From Roseospira visakhapatnamensis (lineage in GTDB: Bacteria; Pseudomonadota; Alphaproteobacteria; Rhodospirillales; Rhodospirillaceae), in assembly GCF_014197915.1 (NCBI RefSeq), contig NZ_JACIGK010000007.1, positions 62,001-126,000 on the forward strand: 64,000 bases of DNA, written 5' to 3'. How positions within the stretch are numbered: position 1 is the stretch's first letter; the number at the start of each line of letters is the position of its first letter. Position numbers and translations under genes: made by a program. The notes beneath the pieces were generated by a model. That model had not been told where the DNA came from. It was given only the letters and a program-made list of their open reading frames with translations, and did not search any database. Positions 1-8,693 of the stretch are shown here, piece after piece.

Positions 1-341
1 GCGCGCACCTCCAGGATGGCGTTGCGGGCGTCGGCCTCGTCCCTGGGCAGCAGCAGCACCCGCACCGCCTGTTCCATCTCCGGCAGCTGCTGGCGCAGGC
101 GGCCCACCTCCTCCTCGGCCAGATCCTTGAGGTCCGGGTCGGCCAGCATGGCCTCGGCGTCGGCCAGGTCGGTCCGGGCGGCGCGCAGGGCGGCGATGGC
201 CTCGACCACCGGGGTCAGGTCGGCCAGTTCCTTGGACATGCGCACGAAGCCTTGCGCGTCGCCGCCCATGTCGCCGGACAGCAAGGCGGTCAGTTCCTCG
301 TGGCGGGAGACGACGCGGGCCAGGTTCTCGTCAAGACTCAT
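1..341 (-). CDS. prfA: Peptide chain release factor 1 (N-terminal part)
   Basis: This is the first 113 codons of RF1, which reads UAA/UAG stop codons and releases the nascent chain; the PAG and GGQ regions lie outside the window. The visible part begins MSLDENLARVVSRHEELTAL and is a helical, acidic region with the 'LADPDLKDLAEEE' type sequence typical of RF1 domain 1. The ATG at 341 overlaps the last 11 bases of hemA, so the two are probably translationally coupled at the end of the hisS-hemA-prfA run. Truncated by the window edge. Its methyltransferase partner prmC is not adjacent here but lies 18 kb away. Confidence 0.9.
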   Translation of the reverse strand, partial: MSLDENLARVVSRHEELTALLSGDMGGDAQGFVRMSKELADLTPVVEAIAALRAARTDLADAEAMLADPDLKDLAEEEVGRLRQQLPEMEQAVRVLLLPRDEADARNAILEVR

Positions 342-1674
342 GGTCAGGGACTCTCTCGTTGTCGGCGACGGCGCCGTCCGCCTCGGTCAGGCGGAACAGG
401 CGGCGGGTGACGTTCTCGGCGTGACGCAGGTTCTCGGGCGGGCCGCCGGTGAGGCGGCGCAACTCCTCCGACGGCGCGTGCAGCAGCCGGCCCAGCAACA
501 ACCGGGTGGCCTTGTCGGCATCGTCGCCGGCCTCGGCCAGGACGCGGGCGCGCTCGTCCTCGAAACGGGCGCGCAACTGACTGATCAGGGGCACCGCCGC
601 GCGCTCCTGGCGGCCCTTCTGGAAGCGCGCCACCTCCTCGCGGACGATGCGCCAGGCGGCCTCGGCCTCGGCCTGGCGGTGGGCGCGGCCCTCCATGGCC
701 ACGCCCTCCAGGTCGCCCAGGTCATAGAGGAAGGCGTTGTCCACCTTGTTGACCGCCGGCTCCACATCACCGGGCACGGCCACGTCGGCGATGAACACCG
801 GCTTCTGACGGCGGCGCTTGGCGGCCTGGCGGGCGACGTCCTCGCCCACCAGGTGCTCGCGCCCGCCGTTGCAGCAGATCACCACGTCGGCGGGGACCAG
901 ATCGTCGATCAGCGCCTCGGACGCGCTGACATGGGCGCCCAGGCGGCGGGCCACGGCCTCCGCGCGGCCCTTGCGGCGGCCGCGCACCACCAGGCGGTCG
1001 AGCCCGTGAGCCAGGAAGGACTCGGCCAGCAACTCGCCCATCTCGCCGGTGCCGACCAGCAGGCCGGTGCAGCGATCCAGGTCGCCGTGCAGGTCGCGGG
1101 CCACCTGAACGGCGGCGGAGGCCACCGAGACCGGCCCCTCGGCGATGCGCGTCTCGCTGCGCACCCGCTTGGCGGCGGCGAAGGCCGATTGCAACAGGCG
1201 CTCCAGTTCCGCGCCCACCAGCCCGGCCGCGCGGGCGGTGGCGTAACCGGCCTTGACCTGGCGCAGCACGTGGGGCTCGCCGATCACCTGACTGTCCAGG
1301 GAGGCGGCCACGGCGAAGCAGTGACGGGCGGCATCCACGCCGCGCAGCACATAGCCCTCGGCCAACAGCGCCGCCGGCATCACGTCGCCGTGCTCGGCCA
1401 GGGCCTGAACGGCGGCCTGGGCGGCGGCCTCCGCGTCGCCACCGGCGGGGGTATGCACCAGCACCTCGACCCGGTCGCAGGTGGACAGGGCCATGGCCTG
1501 GGTCAGGCCGCGCGCGTGCAGCCGCGACAGGAAGGCGGGAACGGCCTCGTCCTCCAGGGCCACCTGATCCCGCAGGGCGAGCGAACTGGACTGGTGGTTC
1601 ACGCCCACCACCGCCAGGCCGGAAAGACCGTCCCCGGGGCCCTCGGGGCTGTCGCCCGCCCAGTCGTCCGTCAC
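331..1674 (-). CDS. hemA: Glutamyl-tRNA reductase
   Basis: NADPH-dependent reduction of glutamyl-tRNA(Glu) to glutamate-1-semialdehyde, the first committed step of C5-pathway tetrapyrrole synthesis. The 447-residue length fits the family. The active-site cysteine lies in STCDR (about residue 66), within a conserved N-terminal catalytic domain, followed by a Rossmann segment with VGTGEMGEL and a helical dimerisation tail. The start is GTG at 1674, overlapping the hisS stop as GTGA. Use of the C5 route together with alphaproteobacterial neighbours is notable, because many alphaproteobacteria instead use ALA synthase from glycine; HemA in the C5 sense is present in some Rhodospirillales and others. 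Confidence 0.93.
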   Translation of the reverse strand: MTDDWAGDSPEGPGDGLSGLAVVGVNHQSSSLALRDQVALEDEAVPAFLSRLHARGLTQAMALSTCDRVEVLVHTPAGGDAEAAAQAAVQALAEHGDVMPAALLAEGYVLRGVDAARHCFAVAASLDSQVIGEPHVLRQVKAGYATARAAGLVGAELERLLQSAFAAAKRVRSETRIAEGPVSVASAAVQVARDLHGDLDRCTGLLVGTGEMGELLAESFLAHGLDRLVVRGRRKGRAEAVARRLGAHVSASEALIDDLVPADVVICCNGGREHLVGEDVARQAAKRRRQKPVFIADVAVPGDVEPAVNKVDNAFLYDLGDLEGVAMEGRAHRQAEAEAAWRIVREEVARFQKGRQERAAVPLISQLRARFEDERARVLAEAGDDADKATRLLLGRLLHAPSEELRRLTGGPPENLRHAENVTRRLFRLTEADGAVADNERVPDHES

Positions 1675-2918
1675 CGATAGCGGTCCAGCGCGGCCTCCAG
1701 GTCATCGAGGGCCACCCGGGTCTGCTCGCCGCTGTCCAGGTCGCGGACCGTGACGGCGCCGGCGGCGCGCTCGTCCTCGCCCAGGATCACGGCGGCGCGG
1801 GCGTTCAGTGTGTTGGCCCGCTTCAGGCGCTTGCGCATGTTTCCGGAATAGCCCAGGTCCACCACCAGCCCGGCGCGGCGCAGCCGATCGGCAAGGCGCG
1901 TGGCCAGGACCTCGTCCTCGGGCGCGCCGGCCGGCACCACGGCGACGGGGCGCGGCGCCGCCGGCGGGTCGGTCATCAGCATGGACAGCCGCTCGACACC
2001 GGCCGCCCAGCCGACACCCGGCACCGGCGGCCCGCCCATCTGCTTGCACAGGCCGTCATAGCGGCCGCCGGCCAGCACGGTTCCCTGGGCGCCGAGGTGG
2101 GTGGTGGTGAACTCGAACGCGGTGTGGGTGTAGTAGTCCAGGCCGCGCACCAGGCGGGGGCTGATCTCGAAGGACACGCCCAGGGAGTCCAGGCCCTCGG
2201 TCACGCGGGCGAAGAAGTCGCGGGAGGTGGTGTTGAGGCTGTCGGCGAGCACCGGCGCGTCGGCCACCACGGCGCGGTCGCCCTCGTCCTTGGAGTCCAG
2301 GATGCGCAGCGGGTTGCGCTCCAGGCGGGCCAGACTGTCCTCGGACAATTCGCCTTGGCGGCCCTTCAGGTAGGCGACCAGGGTCTCGCGGTAGGCGGCG
2401 CGGCTCTCCAGGTCGCCCAGGGTGTTCAGTTCCACGGTCACCGTGTCGCCCAGGCCCAGGGCCTCCAGGATGTGGGCCCCGAGAACGATGACCTCGATGT
2501 CGGCGGCCGGCCCCTCGACCCCCAGGACCTCCGCGCCCACCTGGTGGAACTGGCGCAGCCGGCCCTTCTGCGGGCGCTCGTAGCGGAACATGGGGCCGCG
2601 ATAGAACGCCTTGACCGGCACCTGCTGGGCCAGCCCGCCGGAGATGAAGGCGCGCACGATCGGCGCGGTGCCCTCGGGGCGGAGCGTCAGGCTGTCGCCG
2701 CCGCGATCCTCGAAGGTGTACATCTCCTTGGTGACGATGTCCGAGGTGTCGCCCAGGGTACGCTTGAACACCTCGGTGAATTCGAAGATGGGCGTGACGA
2801 TCTCGCCGAAACCGAAGCGGGTGGCGACGGCGAAGGCGCGCTCCTCGACGGCGCGATGGGCGCGGGCGGCGTCGGGGAGCAGGTCGCGGGTGCCACGCAC
2901 GGGTTGCAGGGCGGCCAT
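1671..2918 (-). CDS. hisS: Histidine--tRNA ligase
   Basis: Charges tRNA(His) in the cytoplasm. The 415-residue protein starts MAALQPVRGTRDLLPDAA, the usual HisRS N-terminus. The class II motif 2 region (FRYERPQKGRLRQFHQ) and the histidine-binding signature LVRGLDYYTHTAFEF are intact, with the anticodon-binding domain at the C-terminus. An upstream in-frame ATG (2948) would add ten residues, but the AGGTAAGGA ribosome site fits the ATG at 2918. Stop overlaps the hemA GTG. It sits downstream of ispG, as in the widespread rodZ-ispG-hisS order, but a strong terminator separates it from ispG, so it probably has its own promoter. Confidence 0.94.
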   Translation of the reverse strand: MAALQPVRGTRDLLPDAARAHRAVEERAFAVATRFGFGEIVTPIFEFTEVFKRTLGDTSDIVTKEMYTFEDRGGDSLTLRPEGTAPIVRAFISGGLAQQVPVKAFYRGPMFRYERPQKGRLRQFHQVGAEVLGVEGPAADIEVIVLGAHILEALGLGDTVTVELNTLGDLESRAAYRETLVAYLKGRQGELSEDSLARLERNPLRILDSKDEGDRAVVADAPVLADSLNTTSRDFFARVTEGLDSLGVSFEISPRLVRGLDYYTHTAFEFTTTHLGAQGTVLAGGRYDGLCKQMGGPPVPGVGWAAGVERLSMLMTDPPAAPRPVAVVPAGAPEDEVLATRLADRLRRAGLVVDLGYSGNMRKRLKRANTLNARAAVILGEDERAAGAVTVRDLDSGEQTRVALDDLEAALDRYR

Positions 2919-2950
2919 GGGGAAGAAGTCCTTACCTGAGTCAAGCACGA

Positions 2951-2977
2951 GGGCGGGGGCGGGGGCGGGGGCGGGGG
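2951..2977. repeat. GGGGGC short tandem repeat upstream of hisS
   Basis: Five runs of G on the + strand (one of three and four of five) separated by single C residues, 33 bases before the hisS start. It is capable of forming a G-quadruplex on the + strand; the hisS transcript would carry the C-rich complement. A slippage-prone tract. Confidence 0.8.
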
Positions 2978-3010
2978 AGCGATCCGGGCGCCGCGTCGGC
3001 GGCGCCTCCT

Positions 3011-3046
3011 AAAAAAAGGAGCCCGCCGCCAGGGTCGGCGGCGAGC
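3011..3046 (-). terminator. Intrinsic terminator after ispG
   Basis: On the minus strand a 10-bp GC-rich stem (3037-3046 with 3021-3030, one G-U pair) with a six-base loop is followed by TCC and a run of seven T (3017-3011). It lies 20 bases past the ispG stop and separates ispG from hisS. Confidence 0.85.
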
Positions 3047-3066
3047 CCGCGTCCGATGTCGGTGGG

Positions 3067-4230
3067 CTATTCGGCGGCGGTTTGGGGAGCGATCTGGTCC
3101 GCCATCGTGTCGGCCGCCTTGGCCGCCTCAATCTCGGCGGCCTTCTTCTCGACCAGGGCCACGACGTGATCGATCATCTCCGCGTTGCCGATGTTGTGGT
3201 CCGGCACGCCGGAGATATAGACCTTGTTGGCCGCGCCTTCCTTCTCCAGGGTGCCGCCCCCGGTGATGCCGATGTCGGTCTCGCGGGCCTCGCCCGGACC
3301 GTTGACCACGCAACCGAGGATGGACAGCGACACCGGCGTGCTGATGTGCGCAAGCCGGTCCTCCAGGATCTCCACCACCTTGATGACGTCGAAGCCCTGG
3401 CGGGCGCAGGACGGGCAGGAAACGATGCGCACGCCCCGGTGCCGCAGGTCCAGCGCCTTGAGGATGTCGAAACCAACCTTGACCTCTTCCACCGGGTCGG
3501 CCGACAGCGACACGCGGATGGTGTCACCGATGCCCTTCTTGAGCAGCCAGCCCATACCGACGGACGACTTGACGGTGCCGATGCGGGTGCCGCCGGCCTC
3601 GGTGACGCCCAGGTGCAGGGGATAATCGCAAGCCTCCGCCAGACCCTCGTAGGCAGCGATGGCCAGGAACACATCGGATGCCTTGACCGAGATCTTGAAC
3701 TCGCGGAAGTCATTGTCTTCCAGGATCCTGGCGTGCTCCAGGGCGCTTTCGACCATGGCCTCGGGGTTGGGCTCGCCATACTTTTCCAGCAGGTGGCGAT
3801 CCAGCGAGCCGGCGTTGACGCCGATGCGCATGGAGCACCCGTGATCCTTGGCGGCCTTGACCACCTCGCGCACCCGTTCGGCGGCGCCGATGTTGCCCGG
3901 ATTGATGCGCAGGCAGGCGGCGCCGGCCTCGGCGGCCTCGATGGCGCGTTTGTAGTGGAAATGGATGTCGGCGATGATCGGCACCTGGACCTGGGCCACG
4001 ATCTGCCGCAAGGCCCGGGTGGAGTCCTCGTCGGGGCAGGAGACGCGCACGATGTCGGCGCCGGCCTCTTCCATCCGCCGCACCTGGGCCACGGTGCCGG
4101 CCACGTCGGCGGTGATGGTGTTGGTCATCGTCTGCACGGAAATGGGGGCATCGCCCCCCACCGGAACCGAACCGACGTGAATCTGGCGGCTCGGACGGCG
4201 CCGGATGACGCGATAGGGACGCTCGGACAT
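3067..4230 (-). CDS. ispG: 4-hydroxy-3-methylbut-2-en-1-yl diphosphate synthase (flavodoxin)
   Basis: Iron-sulfur enzyme converting MEcPP to HMBPP, the penultimate step of the MEP isoprenoid pathway; the last enzyme, IspH, is encoded at 47960. The N-terminal TIM-barrel begins with [12 protein letters not shown], and the C-terminal domain holds the cluster ligands Cys272 and Cys275 (SCPSC) and Cys307 ([11 protein letters not shown]) with the adjacent glutamate 314. At 387 residues this is the short bacterial form without the plant/Chlamydia insert. It lies downstream of the rodZ-like gene with 243 bases between and is closed by an intrinsic terminator. Confidence 0.95.
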   Translation of the reverse strand: MSERPYRVIRRRPSRQIHVGSVPVGGDAPISVQTMTNTITADVAGTVAQVRRMEEAGADIVRVSCPDEDSTRALRQIVAQVQVPIIADIHFHYKRAIEAAEAGAACLRINPGNIGAAERVREVVKAAKDHGCSMRIGVNAGSLDRHLLEKYGEPNPEAMVESALEHARILEDNDFREFKISVKASDVFLAIAAYEGLAEACDYPLHLGVTEAGGTRIGTVKSSVGMGWLLKKGIGDTIRVSLSADPVEEVKVGFDILKALDLRHRGVRIVSCPSCARQGFDVIKVVEILEDRLAHISTPVSLSILGCVVNGPGEARETDIGITGGGTLEKEGAANKVYISGVPDHNIGNAEMIDHVVALVEKKAAEIEAAKAADTMADQIAPQTAAE

Positions 4231-4473
4231 GGAACCCTCGTGTCACATGGAGGCAGGGTAAGAGGCTGACGACTCCGACCCCGAGGCGCGCCAGCCGCGC
4301 GACACCCCGGAACGCGCGGGGGACGGCGGGTCACGGGCGGCGGCATCGTCGGATCACGGACCCTGGCGGGTCGCCGGTCCTGCGGGTCGGATCAAGGCCG
4401 CGCGCCCCCGTCCCCTTGAGCCAAGCCCACGGGCCCCACGCCCGCGAACCCCGGTATTAGGCCATCAATGCCC

Positions 4474-5967
4474 TCAATTCAAGGCACGGGGGGAGAGCCT
4501 CACGCCGCTGCGCGGCGCGCCGGCGGGTCCGAGGTCGCGGACCCGGCGCCCGTCCACGTAAACCTCCAGGCCGCCGGCGTTGCTGGTGTTGAGGATATAG
4601 CCCCCGTCCGGGGGAACGGCGTAGACATCGCCGCGCCGCAGCAGCCGGCGCAGCACCAGGTCGCCGTTGCGGCGCAGCTGGATCCAGGCATCGCGGTTGG
4701 CGCGCAGCACGATGCGCGCCGCGCCGCCGGCGGCGCGCACGTCGGAGGGCGCCGCGCGACCCACATACGCGGGCTCCCGATCCGGCTCCGGCTCCGTCTC
4801 GGGTTCGGGGTCCACGGCGGCGACGGGGGGTTCAGCGGATTCGGCGGGCTCCGCCGTCTCGGGCACCGCCGGCACCGTCAGCACCGGGATCTCGGGCACC
4901 TCGGGTTCAGGGGCGGCGGCCACCGCGACGGTCTCGGCATCCGGCATGTCCGGTTCCGCCGCCATGTCCTCGGCCGCCACGTCGTCGGGCGTCGCGTCCT
5001 CGGCCGCCGGGGCGGTCCCGGTGCCCGCGTCAGCGCTGGCGCCGGTGTTGGTGTCGGTGTCGGCGTCAGCGTCGGGCTCGGACGGCGGACGCGGAATGCC
5101 TTCGACGGCGACCGTGGACACGGCCGCCTGGGGACCGTCCGCGGCAATCGGCGCAGTATTCGGCGCCGGGTCCGGATCCTCGGCGACCGGCGCCGACGGC
5201 GGGGCGTCCGTGGTGTCCGGCGCGGCGTCGACCGCCGCGGGATCGGGACCCGCGATCGCCGTCTCCTCGATCGACGGCGCGTCCAGCAGCGCCTCCAGGC
5301 GGTTCGCCTCGCGGGTCGGGGCGGGCGGATCGGCCCGCGCCATGTCCATCGCGCTGGCCGTCCCGGGCGGCGATGGCGCGGGATCGGGATCCGGACCGGA
5401 CGGCTCGTCGAACGCTTGATCCGACGCGCTGGCCACCGCGTCGGCGGCTCCGGCCTCGGTCATGGGCGCCGGGCTGGCCCGTGGCGGCGGCGGGGGCAGC
5501 GGCGGCACCGCGTCCGACAGGTCCCCCACTAGGTCGGCCACGACGGTCGGAATGTCGGCCACCAGGTCGGCCATCGTCTTGCCGTTGGACGACAGCCAGA
5601 ACCAGATCCCATAGGCGCATCCGGCCACGATCAAGGCAACCAGAAGGAACGCCCCGGCGGGGATGCCCCCGTCGTTGGCCGGCGTGGGAAACTCAAGGTG
5701 GTTGATCCGGCCGGCGCGCGGCTGGGTCTCGTCGCGGAACCGGCGCAAGGTGTCCTCGGCCGGAAGCCCCAGGTACTCGGCGTATCCCCTGACGAACCCG
5801 GCCGCATAGGCCGGGCCGGGCAGGTCGTCGTAGTGACCAGCCTCGATCGCCAGCAGATACTGATAGCGGATGCGCAGATCATCCGCGATGATCCGCAGGT
5901 CATGGCCCTGACGCAGGCGGGCTTCCTGGAGCAGACTGCCGACATGTCCGGGCGTCACGAACGGCAT
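4474..5967 (-). CDS. rodZ: RodZ-like helix-turn-helix membrane protein (DUF4115)
   Basis: RodZ links the MreB cytoskeleton to the cell-wall synthesis machinery. From the ATG at 5967 the 497-residue product has a cytoplasmic HTH_25-type domain (about 8-80, VGSLLQEARLRQGHDLRIIA), a single membrane helix (about 115-135, ending WFWLSSNG), an approximately 270-residue Pro/Ala/Asp/Glu-rich linker, and a C-terminal periplasmic DUF4115 domain (about 415-497, RANRDAWIQLRRNGDLV). The gene precedes ispG as in many proteobacteria. The start is uncertain: an in-frame ATG at 6075 adds 36 basic, unconserved residues and neither has a strong ribosome site. The linker is far longer than in typical RodZ (total about 300-350 residues). 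Confidence 0.82.
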   Translation of the reverse strand: MPFVTPGHVGSLLQEARLRQGHDLRIIADDLRIRYQYLLAIEAGHYDDLPGPAYAAGFVRGYAEYLGLPAEDTLRRFRDETQPRAGRINHLEFPTPANDGGIPAGAFLLVALIVAGCAYGIWFWLSSNGKTMADLVADIPTVVADLVGDLSDAVPPLPPPPPRASPAPMTEAGAADAVASASDQAFDEPSGPDPDPAPSPPGTASAMDMARADPPAPTREANRLEALLDAPSIEETAIAGPDPAAVDAAPDTTDAPPSAPVAEDPDPAPNTAPIAADGPQAAVSTVAVEGIPRPPSEPDADADTDTNTGASADAGTGTAPAAEDATPDDVAAEDMAAEPDMPDAETVAVAAAPEPEVPEIPVLTVPAVPETAEPAESAEPPVAAVDPEPETEPEPDREPAYVGRAAPSDVRAAGGAARIVLRANRDAWIQLRRNGDLVLRRLLRRGDVYAVPPDGGYILNTSNAGGLEVYVDGRRVRDLGPAGAPRSGVRLSPRALN

Positions 5968-6431
5968 GTCGGGCCGCGGGCTATGCGCCGATGTCCCCAA
6001 GAGCGGTGTCCTCGTCTGCCGTCTGCGACCAACTCCGGTCCGTGGTGATCCACCCCCCTCCGCGTCCCGTTCCATCCGCGCGCGGCACCGGAGCGCCCGA
6101 AGACGGGCCGGCGGCCGTTCCCGCGAACGGGACCGATGAGTCCGGGGCCGATGCCCCCGGCGGACTGTGTCCCCGGCAGACCGTGTCCCCGGCGATCAAC
6201 CCCAGCGGTCGACACCGGCGTCCACGGGCCCTGTCCACCCGTCGGACCGGGTTCCGGCCGCGCGGGGCGATCCGTGATCTCACCTGATCCGAGATATACC
6301 GCATAACGGCCCGAGACGGAACGACTTTCAGGTGTCCGGCAGACCCGGCAGGTCGACCGCAACGGAGCCTCGGCCCGGGATCGGGACGGCGCCGGCCCGG
6401 TCATCACACGCCGTTCCCCACACGCCCGTCA
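5968..6431. other. Intergenic region between ptsP and rodZ-like gene
   Basis: 464 bases without a recognisable gene. An AT-richer patch holds a weak minus-strand promoter candidate for the rodZ-like gene (TTCCGT at 6321-6316, 17 bases, TATATC at 6298-6293), of low confidence. Nothing else identified. Confidence 0.35.
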
Positions 6432-8693
6432 TCACACCTTGATGCCGTGATCCCGCGCGTAGGCCCGCAACGCCGTGCGCGGCGATCCGCCCGGGGTCTC
6501 CAGCAGGCGCCGGACGTAGGCGCCCACCGCCTGGGAGTCCATGCTGCGCAGCATCTGCTTGACCGGCCCCACCCCGGGGGCCGACATGGACAGCGCCCGA
6601 TAGCCCAGGCCCACCAGCGCCATGGCCTCCAGGGGCCGCCCGGCCATCTCGCCGCACACGGTCACCGGCGTTTCGGCGGCCTGGCATTGCTCCAGCACCC
6701 GGCGCAGCAACCGCAGCACCGGCATGGACAGCGTGTCGTAGCGGCCGGAGACGCGCGGGTTGCCCCGATCGGCCGCGAACAGGAACTGAAGCAGATCGTT
6801 GCTGCCCAGCGACACGAAGTCCACGCGGCGCAACACCTCGTCGAACTGGAACAACAGCGCCGGGACCTCCAGCATGGTGCCCACGCACACGGTTTCCGGC
6901 AGCGACTGGCCGCGTCCGGCGGCGCGCGACAGTTCGGCGTCCACCAGACGGCGCGCCGCGTCGAACTCGTCGACGTCGGCCACCATGGGGAACATCACCC
7001 GCAGGTCATGCCCGGCGCTGGCCCGCACCAGCGCCCGCACCTGGCTGCGCAGCACCGCCGGCCGGTCCAGGGTGATACGGATGGACCGCCAGCCCATGGC
7101 CGGGTTGTCCTCGGCGTCGTTCGACCAGTAGGGCAGGATCTTGTCGCTGCCCACGTCCAGGGTCCGGAACACCACCGGCTTGCCGCCCGCCTGTTCCAGG
7201 ATCTTCTGATACAGCAGTGTCTGGGTGGGCACGTCCGGCAGGCTGGGCCGGGTCATGAAGGGCAACTCGGTGCGGTACAGCCCCACGCCCATGGCCCCCG
7301 TGCCCTCCAGATGGGCCATGTCCATCAGCAGGCCCGCGTTCATCATCACCGTGACCGGCTCGCCGTCGCCGGTGACGAAGGGCAGATCCCGTTCCGCCAG
7401 ATACGCGGCCCGGCGCGCCTGACGGGCGGTCAGGCTGGCGGTGAAGGTGTCGCGGACGTCGTCGCTGGGGCGCACGAACACCTGGGCGTTGTCGGCGTCG
7501 AGCGCCACGGCGTCCAGGGGCGCGATGCGCGTGTACAGGCCGGGCAGCCGACCCAGCACCGGGATATCCATCGCCCGCGCGACGATCACCGCGTGCATGG
7601 TGGGGGTGCCTTCCTCCATCAGCACGCCGCGCACGGTGCCGCGCGGATAGTCCATCAGTTCGGCCGGCCCCAGCGAGCGGCACACCAGGATGGCATCCTC
7701 CGGCATCGGCCGGTTGGCGGCCGTCTGCCCCTGGCCGGTCAGATGCAGCAGCAGCCGGTTCGCCAGGTCCTCCAGGTCGTGCAGGCGCTCGCGAATATAG
7801 GGGTCGCTGGCCTGGGCGAGGCGGACCTTCATGTCGTCGTCCACCTTGCGCACCGCCGCCTCGGCCGTCAGCCCGGACCGGATGGCGTCCGAAATACGCG
7901 CCACCCAGCCGGCGTCGTCGGCGAACATGCGGTAGGCTTCCAGGATCTCCTGCTGGTCGCCGGCCAGATCCACGTGGCTGCGGATCATGTCGTCCAGCGA
8001 GCGGCGCATGGCCTGCAGCGCGGTGCGCAGGCGCTCCAGTTCCGTGTCCGGATTCTCGCAGATCAGCTTTTCGATATGCACCGTGGGGCGATGGTAGACC
8101 GCCGTGCCCAGCACCGCGCCGGCGTTCAGGCACAGGCCCTCCATGCGCAGCGGCAGCACGGCGTTGCCGGTCACCGGCGCCAGTTCGTCGAAGGACACGA
8201 GCCCGGTGCCGGCGAGCATTTCCGCCAGCACCATGGCCACGGTCTCCAGGGTCTCGACCTCCAGATCGGAGTAGACCCGCCGCGCGCGGTTCTGCACCGC
8301 CAGCACGCCGATGACCTGGCCGCCGCGCAGCATGGGCACGCCCATCAGCGAGGCGTACATCTCCTCGCCGGTCTCGGGGCGGTAGACGAAGCTGGGATGC
8401 TCCCAGGCGTAGGACACATTGAGCGGCCGGGCCCGGGCGGCGATGGCCCCCACCAAGCCCTCGCCCACGCGCAACCGGGTGCGGTGCACGGCGTCCTGGG
8501 ACAGGCCCTGGGTGGCGAACAGTTCCAGCACCTCGCCCGCGCGCATGACGTAGCAGGAGCAGACGTCGGCGCGCAGATCCTCGGCGATGAGCCGCACGGT
8601 CCGGTCAAGCCGGTCCTGCGGCGTGCCGCCGCCGGCCATGTGCTCGCGCAGGCGCCCCAGCAGGCGCCGCCCGCCGGCATCGTTGATGGGCAT
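6432..8693 (-). CDS. ptsP: Phosphoenolpyruvate--protein phosphotransferase PtsP (EI-Ntr)
   Basis: First enzyme of the nitrogen-related PTS; takes phosphate from PEP and passes it via NPr to EIIA-Ntr, a regulatory relay rather than a sugar transporter. The 753-residue protein has an N-terminal GAF domain (about 1-165), the PTS N-terminal domain, the swivelling phosphohistidine domain with active His367 in EEGTPTMHAVIVAR, and a C-terminal PEP-binding barrel (GVGLYRTELPFM; VCGEMAG). Its ATG overlaps the stop of the nitronate monooxygenase gene by one base (TGATG), implying coupling. The usual lysC-ptsP pairing is interrupted here by that gene. Confidence 0.93.
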   Translation of the reverse strand: MPINDAGGRRLLGRLREHMAGGGTPQDRLDRTVRLIAEDLRADVCSCYVMRAGEVLELFATQGLSQDAVHRTRLRVGEGLVGAIAARARPLNVSYAWEHPSFVYRPETGEEMYASLMGVPMLRGGQVIGVLAVQNRARRVYSDLEVETLETVAMVLAEMLAGTGLVSFDELAPVTGNAVLPLRMEGLCLNAGAVLGTAVYHRPTVHIEKLICENPDTELERLRTALQAMRRSLDDMIRSHVDLAGDQQEILEAYRMFADDAGWVARISDAIRSGLTAEAAVRKVDDDMKVRLAQASDPYIRERLHDLEDLANRLLLHLTGQGQTAANRPMPEDAILVCRSLGPAELMDYPRGTVRGVLMEEGTPTMHAVIVARAMDIPVLGRLPGLYTRIAPLDAVALDADNAQVFVRPSDDVRDTFTASLTARQARRAAYLAERDLPFVTGDGEPVTVMMNAGLLMDMAHLEGTGAMGVGLYRTELPFMTRPSLPDVPTQTLLYQKILEQAGGKPVVFRTLDVGSDKILPYWSNDAEDNPAMGWRSIRITLDRPAVLRSQVRALVRASAGHDLRVMFPMVADVDEFDAARRLVDAELSRAAGRGQSLPETVCVGTMLEVPALLFQFDEVLRRVDFVSLGSNDLLQFLFAADRGNPRVSGRYDTLSMPVLRLLRRVLEQCQAAETPVTVCGEMAGRPLEAMALVGLGYRALSMSAPGVGPVKQMLRSMDSQAVGAYVRRLLETPGGSPRTALRAYARDHGIKV

